DNA of 64,000 nucleotides from Bdellovibrio sp. NC01 (GCF_006874625.1 NZ_CP030034.1:3348001-3412000); one strand, 5' to 3'. Positions 41,649 through 51,067 are shown, counted from the first letter of the stretch. Made by a program: numbers and translations. The notes: a model not told the origin generated them from the letters alone.

Positions 41649-42963
41649 GCCCTAGGTTCTCCACGATCTTTTTACGTAAAGTGCCACGACATACAAGTGC
41701 CGTCACCACCAAACCAATCGAAATCAACACGGCTGCTGCCACGATATATACGATCAAAGCCGCTTTGATGTGGAATGGAACCGGCATCGATAGCAAGCCT
41801 GCTTTATAATAGATACCCGCGTGATTCACGATGAAGCTTGTCACGAGGGCTGCAACCGCTCCGATAATGATACCCATCGCTGACAAAAAGAACGACTCCC
41901 ACATAAAGATGTTGCGAATAAAGCCAGGTGAAAAACCAAGACTGCGCAGAGTACCGATTTCTTTTGTACGTTCTTTAATTGATTTAATTTTCGTATTCGC
42001 TACCGACAGCGTCGTAATCGAAATAATGATAATCACAACGAAGTTTCGGAAAACTGACAACAAGTCGATCGATTTACGATACAACTCTCCAACGGGATGA
42101 TCCTGCCAGCGAGTCAAACGCAGGTCCGGATATTTACTGCCGATTTGTTCATTAAAACGTTTTTCAAATTCATGACGGTACTTTTGATCTTTCATTAAGA
42201 ACGTCACGTACGAAACTTTGTCAGTGTTCATCAACTGTTGTGCCGCCGGAAGCGACATCATAATGAAACGGTTATCGATTTCTTGATAACCACCATCAAC
42301 GAAACCCGCGATATCGAAATCCATCGCGTTAAGCTGTCCTGATTCCGTTGTCACACTCATTTGCACTTGCGGGCTGTCGCAATCGAACGGACGTTCTTCC
42401 GCAATGTAACCTTGATCGGGACTCATGATTTGTACGGGTTTGGTGTGACAGCTTAGGGAACGACCTAAAATTTGTCCCACTAGAATCGCATTGGGATTAT
42501 TCGTTAAATGCAGTGGCTTACCGTAAAGAGCATTCCAACCCCAAACCGGTTCACGCATTTTTTTGGATTCTTCAATATCCATCGCTTTCGCAAAGAAAAT
42601 CACCGACGTTTTACCGTTCGTCACCATGCCCTGCAAAGCCAAAAAACGAGCTGATTCTTCAACGATATCAGAGTTCTTTGCGGTGAACTCTTTCATGGCC
42701 TTTTGCTCATCCGCAGTCACGGCATATTGAAAAGGTTCGGCACGGCCTTCTGGAGTTTGGGCTTTTGCGTTTTCCACGACAAAATCCCCGAACATATTGC
42801 GTGAATGGTAACCATCATAATAAAGATCACCGACATCGCGAATGTAACCTTCAAAGAACACAATAGAATAAAAAGCGGCAACAACTGATAGAAGTGCCGA
42901 CAATGAATGTCGCCAATTCACCATTACGTTTCTAAATGCCAGCGAGATCAGTCGTTGCTGCAT
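41641..42963 (-). CDS. FtsX/LolC/E-type ABC transporter permease (second)
   Basis: A 440-residue permease: one N-terminal helix (SLAFRNVMVNWRHSLSALLS start), a large periplasmic domain (about 45-300), then three C-terminal helices with the FtsX signature (TKIKSIKERTKEIGTLRSLG). The cytoplasmic EIGTLRSLGF segment contacts the ATPase. It pairs with the permease at 43710-45017 and the LolD-like ATPase. The family includes LolCDE (lipoprotein release) and MacB (efflux), and neither can be chosen from sequence alone. It lies 19 nt after the LolA-like gene. Confidence 0.85.
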   Translation of the reverse strand: MQQRLISLAFRNVMVNWRHSLSALLSVVAAFYSIVFFEGYIRDVGDLYYDGYHSRNMFGDFVVENAKAQTPEGRAEPFQYAVTADEQKAMKEFTAKNSDIVEESARFLALQGMVTNGKTSVIFFAKAMDIEESKKMREPVWGWNALYGKPLHLTNNPNAILVGQILGRSLSCHTKPVQIMSPDQGYIAEERPFDCDSPQVQMSVTTESGQLNAMDFDIAGFVDGGYQEIDNRFIMMSLPAAQQLMNTDKVSYVTFLMKDQKYRHEFEKRFNEQIGSKYPDLRLTRWQDHPVGELYRKSIDLLSVFRNFVVIIIISITTLSVANTKIKSIKERTKEIGTLRSLGFSPGFIRNIFMWESFFLSAMGIIIGAVAALVTSFIVNHAGIYYKAGLLSMPVPFHIKAALIVYIVAAAVLISIGLVVTALVCRGTLRKKIVENLGHV

Positions 42964-42982
42964 GATCTAAAGTATCCTTATC

Positions 42983-43708
42983 TTAGCGGCTCAAGTTATT
43001 GATGTTGAACAATGAAGCGGCGTGGTTTTCAACTTTCGGTTCGTCGTAGCTGATCACGCTCTTATTGTCTTTGAATTTAGCATCAACGATCGTCATTTTA
43101 CTTACGAATGGATTTTTCTTACCACCGACAGTGATTGTGTTTTTATACTCCATCTCGCCAACTTTAAAAGTCTGACCTTGCAAAGTCAGGAATTCAGCTT
43201 TTTCAGCCAATTTCGTTTTACCGTTGATGTAGTAACGAATTTGATCGTAAGTCAGATTCGGAGATTTCGCTTTTAACAACAAAACATAGATTTTATCAGC
43301 ACCACGCGCTTCGGTTTTTTCCAAAGTCGCCGTGTAGTCACGTGCATAGTGGGTACTTGCGATATCACCGTTTGCGGCCTGACCACTCAATTTCTGACGA
43401 GGAGAAATCGACACTGGCTTTTTCAAGCTTGGTTTAAAGAACCACATATTGCGATCATTGAACAAATAAACTTCACCCTTAGTTCTTGCAGGCGCTGTTG
43501 CCTCAACCAAAGCGTCATGTTCTTTCGCTTTGACGATGAATTCACGTTCAGACGTTTCGCCGTCTTCAGTCGTTTCAATTTTCGTTTTCCATGTCAAACC
43601 GCCTTCGATACCACCACGAGCACCGTCAGACGCTTTCAAAAGATCAGACGCCATATCGGCATATGAAGTACTTGCACAAAGAAGAAGAACACATAACAAG
43701 CTTTTCAT
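42983..43708 (-). CDS. LolA-like outer-membrane lipoprotein-sorting protein
   Basis: A 241-residue periplasmic protein: signal peptide (CVLLLCASTSYAD), then a half-barrel fold of the LolA/LolB type. The segments VYLFNDRNMWFFKPSLKKPV, RQKLSGQAANGDIASTHYA and YINGKTKLAEKAEFLTLQGQ are characteristic of the COG2834 'outer membrane lipoprotein-sorting' group, which carries lipid-like cargo across the periplasm. It lies between the two permease genes with gaps of 1 and 19 nt. This is probably not the housekeeping LolA but a dedicated carrier for this transporter. Confidence 0.82.
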   Translation of the reverse strand: MKSLLCVLLLCASTSYADMASDLLKASDGARGGIEGGLTWKTKIETTEDGETSEREFIVKAKEHDALVEATAPARTKGEVYLFNDRNMWFFKPSLKKPVSISPRQKLSGQAANGDIASTHYARDYTATLEKTEARGADKIYVLLLKAKSPNLTYDQIRYYINGKTKLAEKAEFLTLQGQTFKVGEMEYKNTITVGGKKNPFVSKMTIVDAKFKDNKSVISYDEPKVENHAASLFNINNLSR

Positions 43709-43709
43709 T

Positions 43710-45017
43710 TTAAGCTCCTGTATCTGCTAAGAGTTCAATGATTTTAGATTTATTTTTAATATAACTAACGATCGCGGCACTGATTGTCGTCAACGCAATC
43801 AAGAACAGCGCGGCCCCTAAACACAGGCCCACATTCAAGATCAACAAGAACTGAATCGAACCTTGAGTTCCCGGAGGACTAAATTGAATATTCGCTGAAT
43901 TCACTGCCGAAGCGATAATCAACGAACAAATCAGACCTGCCCCTACGCCAAGACTGCCCAGTAAGAACACTTCTTGAACGAACAAAGAAGACACTTTACC
44001 TGGAGTAAAGCCAATCGCACGCAAAGTTCCGATCTCTTTCAAACGCTCAAGCAGCCCCATCGTTGTGGAGTTTACGATCGACAAAATGATCGCACCACAA
44101 ATCAAGAAGATGAAGAACGTGATCATCACGTACAAGAAACCCATCGATCCGACAAAGTATGAATTCCACGCTTCATCATTGTAAGCGTAAACCTCCATGG
44201 GCAAGCCCTGCGCATCGAGTTCTTTCTGCAACATCTTCTTGAATGACGACGTGTCGCCGACGTGCTTCAAGAAGACCGCCATATATTCGATGCCATCCGT
44301 TGAATACAGCTGCTGCAATAACGCTAACGGAGCACGCAAACTGGTATCTTCCGCTAATGAAAGACCTGTCGTATGCACAGTTCCTAAATCAGCGTTCACG
44401 GCATTCAGATCATTATAAAAACTCTTACCTGCCAACTGCACCGTACGAACATTTTCCGGAAGATTTGACAGATCTTGCGGCAACCCTAGAAGCTCTGCCA
44501 TTCGGTGAGTAATGGAAATCTGCAATGGGTTTTTAATAAAGTCGTCAAACTTATCGCCTTCTTTGCGAAGAACCCAGTCACTGGCCCACTTCAAGGGTTC
44601 GGGATGCATATTCGTCTTTTGATAGACTTCAGGTTCAAATCCCAAAGCAATGAATGGAACGGACTTATGACCATTCGAGATCAAACCAGTCCCTGTTAAA
44701 TATTTACCCGTGAATTCGATTTGATCCGCATGAGCTTTTAAAATGTCATCAAGCTTTACGATCTCTTCACCGTTGATCACATATTTTTTAGGTTTCGAAA
44801 AATACGATGTTAAAGAATCTTTTTTAACGATCGCGATATGACCTTTGTGATTCAAATAAACGCTTGCCGCACGCAAACCGCTTTGCGCACGAACTAGATA
44901 CGCACCCAACAGCACTAAACCGATGTAGCCCGTTAAAATAGCAATACCCGTCGCAAGACTGCGGCGCTTATTACGAAGCAAATTTCTGAAAGCCAACTTC
45001 CAGCTAAGTGATTCCAT
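43710..45017 (-). CDS. FtsX/LolC/E-type ABC transporter permease (first)
   Basis: A 435-residue permease with the same layout as the one at 41641-42963: N-terminal helix (FRNLLRNKRRSLATGIAI), large periplasmic domain and three C-terminal helices, including GLLERLKEIGTLRAIGF at the ATPase contact. It shares one base with the stop of the ATPase gene upstream. Two different permeases in one operon imply a heterodimeric transporter like LolCE. Confidence 0.86.
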   Translation of the reverse strand: MESLSWKLAFRNLLRNKRRSLATGIAILTGYIGLVLLGAYLVRAQSGLRAASVYLNHKGHIAIVKKDSLTSYFSKPKKYVINGEEIVKLDDILKAHADQIEFTGKYLTGTGLISNGHKSVPFIALGFEPEVYQKTNMHPEPLKWASDWVLRKEGDKFDDFIKNPLQISITHRMAELLGLPQDLSNLPENVRTVQLAGKSFYNDLNAVNADLGTVHTTGLSLAEDTSLRAPLALLQQLYSTDGIEYMAVFLKHVGDTSSFKKMLQKELDAQGLPMEVYAYNDEAWNSYFVGSMGFLYVMITFFIFLICGAIILSIVNSTTMGLLERLKEIGTLRAIGFTPGKVSSLFVQEVFLLGSLGVGAGLICSLIIASAVNSANIQFSPPGTQGSIQFLLILNVGLCLGAALFLIALTTISAAIVSYIKNKSKIIELLADTGA

Positions 45018-45703
45018 TAGCCGTTCTCGATCTGTCCGTCGGCGATACGCACAACTCTGCCCACACGACCCATCAATTTTTCGTCATGAGTACAGAAGAA
45101 GAATGTCACGTGGCGCTTTTTATTAATCTCTAAAAGCAAATCGATAATTTTGTGAGTCGTATCAGAATCCAAATTCGCAGTCGGCTCATCAGCCAAAATC
45201 AAAGCGGGTTCTGTTACAAGAGCGCGCGCAATCGCAACACGCTGACGTTGACCGCCGGAAAGTTTATTCGGCAAATAGTCGCGGAATTTTTCCAAGCCCA
45301 CGTCTTGAATTGCTTGTTCAACACGACGTTTTCTTTCTTCGGCAGAAAGATCGTGTTGCACGATCAACGGCAATTCGATGTTTTCAAAAACCGTTAAGAC
45401 CGGAATTAAGTTAAACGATTGAAAAATGAATCCAACGCGACGATTGCGCAAGTGACTTAACTCTTGTTCGCTCATCTTAGCGATGTCTTGACCTTCAATT
45501 TCAACGGTGCCGTTATCAGGAATATCTAAACAGCCAATCAGGTTCAGCAAAGTACTTTTGCCTGATCCGGAAGCCCCAATAAGCGCCGTAAATTCACCCT
45601 TATAAAGAGTCAAATTGAGGCCGCGTAAAGCTTTTACTTCTGTTTCGCCAAGTTGATAGGTTTTAACTACTTGCTGCACTTTTACAATAGGCTGTGAATT
45701 CAT
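45017..45703 (-). CDS. LolD/MacB-type ABC transporter ATPase
   Basis: A 228-residue ATPase with Walker A GASGSGKS (43-50), Q-loop in IFQSFNLIPVLTV, signature LSGGQRQRVAIARAL, Walker B LILADEPTANLDS and a switch His in FFFCTHDEKL. This is the LolD/MacB/FtsE subgroup that works with FtsX-type permeases. The frame is open far upstream (45862), but the ATG at 45703 begins the conserved domain and gives the family length. No Shine-Dalgarno is visible before it, and no strong promoter. It is the first gene of the eight-gene operon. Confidence 0.9.
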   Translation of the reverse strand: MNSQPIVKVQQVVKTYQLGETEVKALRGLNLTLYKGEFTALIGASGSGKSTLLNLIGCLDIPDNGTVEIEGQDIAKMSEQELSHLRNRRVGFIFQSFNLIPVLTVFENIELPLIVQHDLSAEERKRRVEQAIQDVGLEKFRDYLPNKLSGGQRQRVAIARALVTEPALILADEPTANLDSDTTHKIIDLLLEINKKRHVTFFFCTHDEKLMGRVGRVVRIADGQIENG

Positions 45704-45861
45704 AAACTTTATTCTGAATTTGTTTTTCTGGGATGGGCACAACTTCCTCACCAAGCCAGACTTAAGATGGGCGATTCTGCGTCCGTTTGGGAGCGACTTC
45801 ATCTCCGCAGTGGTGCCGTTTTGGATATTCATTTTATGAATGACGGAATTCGAATCATTCA

Positions 45862-45891
45862 TTGGAACCTAAACCCGATTGCCCATATAAG
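45862..45891 (+). promoter_or_regulatory. Sigma-70-type promoter for the secreted protein at 45914
   Basis: TTGGAA (45862-45867), 18 nt, TATAAG (45886-45891); AGAGGTG precedes the ATG. It lies in the 210-nt divergent region before the ABC operon. Confidence 0.5.
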
Positions 45892-45913
45892 AGTCCCTCT
45901 TTAGAGGTGAACC

Positions 45914-46414
45914 ATGAAAGCATTATTTATCCTACTTCTTACATTCTCTGCAGCCGTAGCGAAGGCTGACCTTAACGATGAATTCACAAATTTTATTGTG
46001 ACGTATTCAGAACAATCTCATTTGTATGGCGAGCGTGAAGTAAAACTTGAAAAATTTTCCCCAGCGCAACAAGCACAGCTCTTGAAGCTTGCAACAGCTG
46101 AAGCTGACATTTGGGTCGATACAATTCTGGAAGGCGATTATGCTCTTACAAATGATCCCTTGACGATCGACATGGTGACAGCTTTGTACCAAGGTCAAAA
46201 ACTGGTTGCATATCAAATCGTGTATTCACAACGCGCGTTCGATACTTCAAACTGTGAATATGATTTTGAAGCGTTAGACGATAAGAGCTCGAATGTTGAT
46301 GAAGTGTTTGCACAATGCACTCAAGGTCGTATTTACGGGACGTCTTTCGTGTCGCCAAACCTGCAAGTTGTTGAAAGAGACATCAACAATATCGAATACT
46401 TCGAAGAACAGTAG
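45914..46414 (+). CDS. Small secreted protein of unknown function
   Basis: A 166-residue exported protein with a clear signal peptide (LLTFSAAVAKAD) and an acidic mature part of about 148 residues. Two Cys (SNCEYDF and FAQCTQG) could form a disulphide. No family is recognised. GAGGTG lies about 5 nt before the ATG. It stands alone between the divergent ABC operon and a bidirectional terminator. Confidence 0.75.
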   Translation: MKALFILLLTFSAAVAKADLNDEFTNFIVTYSEQSHLYGEREVKLEKFSPAQQAQLLKLATAEADIWVDTILEGDYALTNDPLTIDMVTALYQGQKLVAYQIVYSQRAFDTSNCEYDFEALDDKSSNVDEVFAQCTQGRIYGTSFVSPNLQVVERDINNIEYFEEQ

Positions 46415-46440
46415 TTCTTCCCTAGTCTAATTTAGACATA

Positions 46441-46504
46441 AAAAAGCCGCGAGATCCTGTTACACTCCCGCTTCGCTGGAGTAGGCATTCGCGGCATTTT
46501 TTTT
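46441..46504. terminator. Bidirectional rho-independent terminator
   Basis: AAAAA-GCCGCGA (46446-46452) pairs with TCGCGGC (46489-46495), followed by A and eight T. An inner ACTCC/GGAGT pair extends the stem. It lies between convergent genes ending at 46414 and 46522. Confidence 0.85.
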
Positions 46505-46521
46505 GAACTTCTTAAAGCGAA

Positions 46522-47826
46522 CTACTGAATGTAGTGCACGTACATCTTCAGATAAAAACCTTCAGGGAATTGCATCAGCGTTGGATGGTCCGCCGCATGG
46601 CCACCACGCAAAACACTGCGCACTTCTGTGTAGTTACGCAAAGAGGCTTTACGAATAGCATCGCGGAACTCTTCTTCCTCTAGCAAACCAGAGCATGAAC
46701 AAGAAGCCACGAAGCCGTTTTTCTTCGTTAAACGGAAAGCGTGTGTGTTCATCTTCACGTAAGCCGCTTTACCCGTCGGAATATCTTTTTTCGCTTTAAT
46801 AAACGCCGGTGGATCAGCGATGCAAATGTCATAATGCTGACTTGGCAAATTCGCTAAACCTTCAAGCACGTCCATTTCGTGAACCGTGACTTTAGCTCCT
46901 TCACGTTCTGCATTTTCTTTTGCAAACGCCAAAGCCGTTTTAGAAACGTCGACCAAGTGCACTTCCACTTCAAAACCTTGAGCCTTCAAAGCACGAGTGA
47001 TTTGCGTCGACCAGTGACCGACATAACAACAAAGATCCAACACACGGATCACTTTCGTGTTTTGTTGTTTTGCCCAGTTCTTAAATAAATTTACGGCCAA
47101 ATAAATATTATGAGTTTGATCCAAGAAGAAGCCTGTCTTTTGGCCCTCTTTTAAATCACAACTCATTTTGATAACGCCTTCGTCAGCAGCAGCATTCAAC
47201 AAGATCTCAACATGTTCCAAGTTGAAGCCTGGAAGATCTTTGATCACAAGCGGAGCATTGACCGTCATGCCTTCAAGTTTGCGAATACCAACGTCGTTAC
47301 GAATCACAACTGCTGTTTCATCCCACGAGAATGGCGAAAAGCCTTGTGCCTTTGCTTTTTCAGTCAAACCTTTAAAGAACTCTTCTGAATTCTTCAAAGC
47401 TTCATCCATACCTGCTGTCACAAGCTGAGCAACGAAAACTTGCGCCTTCTTGCCGTTTTGTTCGATCAAATAATAATCAAGTACCAGACCCGGAATATAA
47501 TCAGACTCGCCGAAACACAAACGGAAGCTACCACGGAAACCTGCGGCTTTACGAACTTTCCATGACGTAAATACTTTTTCGTGAAGGAAATCAAAACTTG
47601 TCGGCTGTGCATCTTGGCTATTGAACGTCAGGGCACGAAACGCAATCAACGAATGCGGATTGCCGTAACCACGAGCTAAAAACTGCCCTTTCGCGTCTTG
47701 CAACTCCACCGCTGACCCAGGAGGTAAACCTTTTGGCGATGCCGATAGTTCATTCGAAAATACCCACGGATGGCCCGAGCGCACACGTTTATCCGCACCA
47801 GGGCGAAGTCTCCATACTGTCATCAT
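46522..47826 (-). CDS. RlmI-like class I rRNA cytosine methyltransferase
   Basis: A 434-residue enzyme: N-terminal PUA domain (VWRLRPGADKRVRSGHPWVF; PPGSAVELQDAKGQFLARGY) and a Rossmann methyltransferase domain with VLDLCCYVGHWS as motif I, the catalytic-site DICIADPPAFIKAKKDI and the late SCSCSGLLEEEEF with its cysteines. This is the RlmI family that makes m5C in 23S rRNA. It is slightly longer than E. coli RlmI. It starts 3 nt after the esterase-like gene and ends the folD-led operon. Confidence 0.83.
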   Translation of the reverse strand: MMTVWRLRPGADKRVRSGHPWVFSNELSASPKGLPPGSAVELQDAKGQFLARGYGNPHSLIAFRALTFNSQDAQPTSFDFLHEKVFTSWKVRKAAGFRGSFRLCFGESDYIPGLVLDYYLIEQNGKKAQVFVAQLVTAGMDEALKNSEEFFKGLTEKAKAQGFSPFSWDETAVVIRNDVGIRKLEGMTVNAPLVIKDLPGFNLEHVEILLNAAADEGVIKMSCDLKEGQKTGFFLDQTHNIYLAVNLFKNWAKQQNTKVIRVLDLCCYVGHWSTQITRALKAQGFEVEVHLVDVSKTALAFAKENAEREGAKVTVHEMDVLEGLANLPSQHYDICIADPPAFIKAKKDIPTGKAAYVKMNTHAFRLTKKNGFVASCSCSGLLEEEEFRDAIRKASLRNYTEVRSVLRGGHAADHPTLMQFPEGFYLKMYVHYIQ

Positions 47827-47829
47827 AGC

Positions 47830-48966
47830 TTATTCACCTTCGACTGCGAAAACGATGAACTCTGTCAGTTCATTTTTAGAAAAATTATTATCAACCATCA
47901 CCAGAAGACTGCGACGGCCATCTGGAAGAGTCGGACCCCAAGCCATGGCTTCGAAGTTTTGAATTGTCTTCGTGCCACGTTCTTTCGTTAGATCCGTTTC
48001 GAAGTCGACCAATTTAACTTTATCGACTGTTTTGTATTTGCCATCTTCCAATTTATCCATGGCAAGAGTGCTTGTGCCCTTGGAAAGATCCGCCAAGTAG
48101 ATCGCAACTGTTTGCGCCCACAAGTGTTGACCTAAAATACGCACACCACGTTCCATCACAAGAAGTTTTGTTTCTGACAACGCTAAGATTTCAGAAACGC
48201 CTCTCATCACTTCTTTGCCTTTGTCGTTATCTTTGAAGGCATCGATGTGATATGCGAACTCAGTAACGGGTTTATAGGAAGCCGCGCTGGCTTGCCCACC
48301 TGACTGAGTTGATGAAAGCTGATTTTCGAATTTCAAAATACGAATGACATCGCCGTCAGCTTCTTTGCCACTGACGATATCTTGAGACAAACAAGCTTCA
48401 GTACTTGTAAAAACAAACTTGCCATCGTTCCAAGTCGTTAAACCCTCGAACGCCAAATTGTTTTGAATGCCTTTTGTTTGTTTGCCAGTTCTTTCAGGTA
48501 GATATTTTTCTGGAACCGGAAGATCTAACTTCCATGCACCGTCAGCCGACGCTTTAAAAATTCTTGGCATCGAACGTGGTTTCGCGTCGTTGCTGCCTTC
48601 AGAAGAAATAAAAATATCGCCAGAAGAAAGACGGATCAAACCTTCAGGATCAAGCATCGCTTTACGCTCACCATCCAGAGGCAGACCTGTCACAAAGTGT
48701 ACGGACTTTGGTGTCAGCGTGATCTTTTTGTCTTTTTCAATCTTCAAATCGAATTCATAAAAACGAGGATCGCCGACACGACCTTTATCATCAGACAAAG
48801 CAGTCAACGTGCCATTTTGAAAAGCGATTGCCGACAAACCACCGATCGTTGTCTTTTCATACTTCGTTCCTGTTGGGATTGAAGTCTCACCAAAATATTC
48901 CAAACGCAAAGCGTGGGCTTGAGCACAGGCGAAGAGCAACGAGAGTGCGATTAAATTCTTCATCAT
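47830..48966 (-). CDS. Secreted esterase-like phytase-family protein
   Basis: A 378-residue exported protein with signal peptide (SLLFACAQAHALR) and a beta-propeller-like body. GGLSAIAFQNGTLTALSDDK, LDPEGLIRLSSGDIFISSEG and NLAFEGLTTWNDGKFVFTS fit the 'esterase-like activity of phytase' family (PF13449 type), whose substrates are poorly known. The frame is open from 48978; the ATG at 48966 overlaps the Rieske gene stop as TAATG and has GGAG 6 nt upstream. Confidence 0.8.
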   Translation of the reverse strand: MMKNLIALSLLFACAQAHALRLEYFGETSIPTGTKYEKTTIGGLSAIAFQNGTLTALSDDKGRVGDPRFYEFDLKIEKDKKITLTPKSVHFVTGLPLDGERKAMLDPEGLIRLSSGDIFISSEGSNDAKPRSMPRIFKASADGAWKLDLPVPEKYLPERTGKQTKGIQNNLAFEGLTTWNDGKFVFTSTEACLSQDIVSGKEADGDVIRILKFENQLSSTQSGGQASAASYKPVTEFAYHIDAFKDNDKGKEVMRGVSEILALSETKLLVMERGVRILGQHLWAQTVAIYLADLSKGTSTLAMDKLEDGKYKTVDKVKLVDFETDLTKERGTKTIQNFEAMAWGPTLPDGRRSLLVMVDNNFSKNELTEFIVFAVEGE

Positions 48967-50006
48967 TAACTTCTCCAACGAAGTTCAGTTTCTTTCACAG
49001 GGTGCTGGAATTCGCGCTTTTGTTCCAAGTGATCATGATATTCTGTCTTCAAAGCATAATACCATTTCGCTTGCGTGTCGGCGTCTTTGATTAACATCAA
49101 GCTTGGATCGTATTTCAGACCATCTTGTTGTTTTGTGACAGCATCCATATCTTGACCCAAGAACACTTCACCGAATTTACGCACCGCTGGCTTCAAGATG
49201 CTCAACCATGGAATATCCCAGTAAACCAATTGCGTGATGCGTGTGTTTTTCTCATCCACCGGAGTCAACGCCGTGAATGAATAGAAATTACGTTTACCCA
49301 CTTCGATGTGTTCAATGCGCACACATGGCAGAGTGAAAGTGATCTCTGTCGTAGGAACACCGCCTAGCAAACGATATGCTTTTGAGTTTTTTGAAGGTTG
49401 ATGCCGAACCATTTGGAAACCGTAGTCCACTGGAGCAAACAGTTTCTTTTTCTCTAACATTGATTTTTCTGAACGCCAGAACCAGCTTTTGTGCACGTAC
49501 GGACCGTGCGCTGGGTCCATCAAACCAATCACCGCGTGATCGACGTGACATGGGAAATTCACAACGAATTCCAATTTCGGTTTCACGTCAGCAGGGAACG
49601 CTTTCATCACAGGAACCTGTGGTGCTTTCGTCATGTCGTAATTTTTATCGCCAACGAAAATCCAAATGATGCCTTGAGCTTCATGCACAGGATAACTGCG
49701 CACTTTGATTTTGTTTGGATTCAAATCTTGATCTGGAAGAAGAGAAGGAATCTCTGTGCAAGTTCCCGTGCAATCAAATTTCCAACCATGATACGGGCAT
49801 TCCAATTGATCGTTCACAACACGACCATAGCTCAACGGAATTCCACGATGAGGACAGATGTCACGCATCGCTGCTACTTTTCCCTTAGAGTCGCGGTAAA
49901 ACACGACAGGCTCGCCCATGATTTTGCGAGCAACCGGTTTTGCATCTTTCACTTCAGAAGATGGCAAAGCCACATACCATACGTTTTTCAAAAAACCTGT
50001 GTACAT
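48966..50006 (-). CDS. Rieske [2Fe-2S] oxygenase, catalytic subunit type
   Basis: A 346-residue protein of the ring-hydroxylating/demethylase oxygenase type. The N-terminal Rieske domain ligands are C51 and H53 (CPHRG) and C70 and H73 (CPYHGW). The following part has a candidate mononuclear iron site around VDHAVIGLMDPAHGPYVHKS. Such enzymes use a separate reductase, which is not in the window. Substrate cannot be told; VanA/PaO-like proteins act on aromatics, sterols or pigments. AGGAT lies 7 nt before the ATG. It follows folD by 37 nt. Confidence 0.83.
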   Translation of the reverse strand: MYTGFLKNVWYVALPSSEVKDAKPVARKIMGEPVVFYRDSKGKVAAMRDICPHRGIPLSYGRVVNDQLECPYHGWKFDCTGTCTEIPSLLPDQDLNPNKIKVRSYPVHEAQGIIWIFVGDKNYDMTKAPQVPVMKAFPADVKPKLEFVVNFPCHVDHAVIGLMDPAHGPYVHKSWFWRSEKSMLEKKKLFAPVDYGFQMVRHQPSKNSKAYRLLGGVPTTEITFTLPCVRIEHIEVGKRNFYSFTALTPVDEKNTRITQLVYWDIPWLSILKPAVRKFGEVFLGQDMDAVTKQQDGLKYDPSLMLIKDADTQAKWYYALKTEYHDHLEQKREFQHPVKETELRWRS

Positions 50007-50043
50007 TCAGAAATCCTATTTAGCTGTTTTTGCAGAGTTTTTT

Positions 50044-50901
50044 CTAAAAGAGTCGTGCTCTTTTTTCCGCTAGGAGGCAAGTATTTTGTAGAAGAGTTGT
50101 AATCGTCATAGGCCCAACTCCACCAGGAACCGGAGTCGCGGCAGCCACCCACCCGTTGAGCTCTTCAAAACGCACATCTCCGCAGAGTTTTCCACCCTGG
50201 CCAGAGCCGTGCATTCCAACATCGATGACAACTGCGTCTTTTTTGAAGTCTTCTTTACCAAGCAGACCGGCCTTACCCGCAGCCACCACTACAAGATCCG
50301 CCTCTTTCGTGTATTGCGAAAGATTCTTCGTTTTAGAGTGGCAGATCGTGACCGTCGCATTGGCCTCAGTCAGCATGTGCGCCATGGGTTTGCCGACGAT
50401 ATTGCTACGCCCGACAACCACCACACGCTTGCCTTCAACTTCAATGTTGTAGTGCTTAAGAATCGTCATCACTCCTTCAGGAGTACACGGACGAACAATC
50501 GGTTTTCCCGCAAAGAAATAACCCAGCGATTTGAAAGTCAAACCATCCGCATCTTTTTCTGGAGAAACAACACTTAAAACTTCATCAGAACTTAAATGTT
50601 TTGGCAGAGGAAACTGCACCAAAATGCCGTCCACTTTCGCGTCGTTATTCAGCTCGCGCAATAAAGTATTCAGTTCGTTTTGTGTCGCCGTATCCGGCAG
50701 AGCGTGGATACTGGAAGTCATTCCCAATTTCTCGCAAGCGATTTTCTTATTACGAACATAGACGTGGCTGGCTTTATCATCCCCCACAATGACAACCGTC
50801 AAATGAGGAGGACGCCCGACTTTTTCGTGGAATTTTTCAATTCGAGGGATCAGGGACGCGCGAACCTTGTTAGAGACTTCTTTGCCATCTAAAACAACCA
50901 T
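50044..50901 (-). CDS. folD: Bifunctional methylenetetrahydrofolate dehydrogenase/cyclohydrolase
   Basis: A 285-residue enzyme interconverting 5,10-methylene-, methenyl- and 10-formyl-THF with NADP. The catalytic region VYVRNKKIACEKLGM, the QFPLPKHL loop, and the nucleotide site VVVGRSNIVGKPMAHML are all typical, as is the C-terminal TPVPGGVGPMTITTLLQNT. Length is normal. GGGGG precedes the ATG by about 6 nt. It heads a minus-strand run with a Rieske oxygenase, an esterase-like protein and an RlmI-like enzyme. Confidence 0.93.
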   Translation of the reverse strand: MVVLDGKEVSNKVRASLIPRIEKFHEKVGRPPHLTVVIVGDDKASHVYVRNKKIACEKLGMTSSIHALPDTATQNELNTLLRELNNDAKVDGILVQFPLPKHLSSDEVLSVVSPEKDADGLTFKSLGYFFAGKPIVRPCTPEGVMTILKHYNIEVEGKRVVVVGRSNIVGKPMAHMLTEANATVTICHSKTKNLSQYTKEADLVVVAAGKAGLLGKEDFKKDAVVIDVGMHGSGQGGKLCGDVRFEELNGWVAAATPVPGGVGPMTITTLLQNTCLLAEKRARLF

Positions 50902-50929
50902 GTCACACCCCCGATAAATCTGATGACTT

Positions 50930-50957
50930 ATTTTCTACGTTTTCTAAAGAAATTCAA
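50930..50957 (-). promoter_or_regulatory. Possible promoter of folD
   Basis: Minus strand: TTGAAT (50957-50952), 16 nt, GAAAAT (50935-50930), about 29 nt before the ATG. Confidence 0.4.
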
Positions 50958-51012
50958 TGATTTAGTAGACCTTAACCATATTCAAAAATAACCTCACCGA
51001 GTCATTTTGTAC

Positions 51013-51041
51013 TTGCATCAAACCGGGCATTTTTGTACAAG
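51013..51041 (+). promoter_or_regulatory. Possible promoter of the small basic protein gene
   Basis: TTGCAT (51013-51018), 17 nt, TACAAG (51036-51041). Similar TTTTGTAC words at about 51005 and 51032 flank it and could be protein-binding repeats. Confidence 0.4.
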
Positions 51042-51067
51042 TTCTTAAAAAGACAGGGGTTTTAATA

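Noticed and set aside
50890-50917. TAAA-N16-CCCGATAA on the plus strand near folD
   Set aside because: The spacer is one base too long for the sigma-28 pattern and the next plus-strand gene is 150 nt away with a better promoter candidate at 51013-51041.
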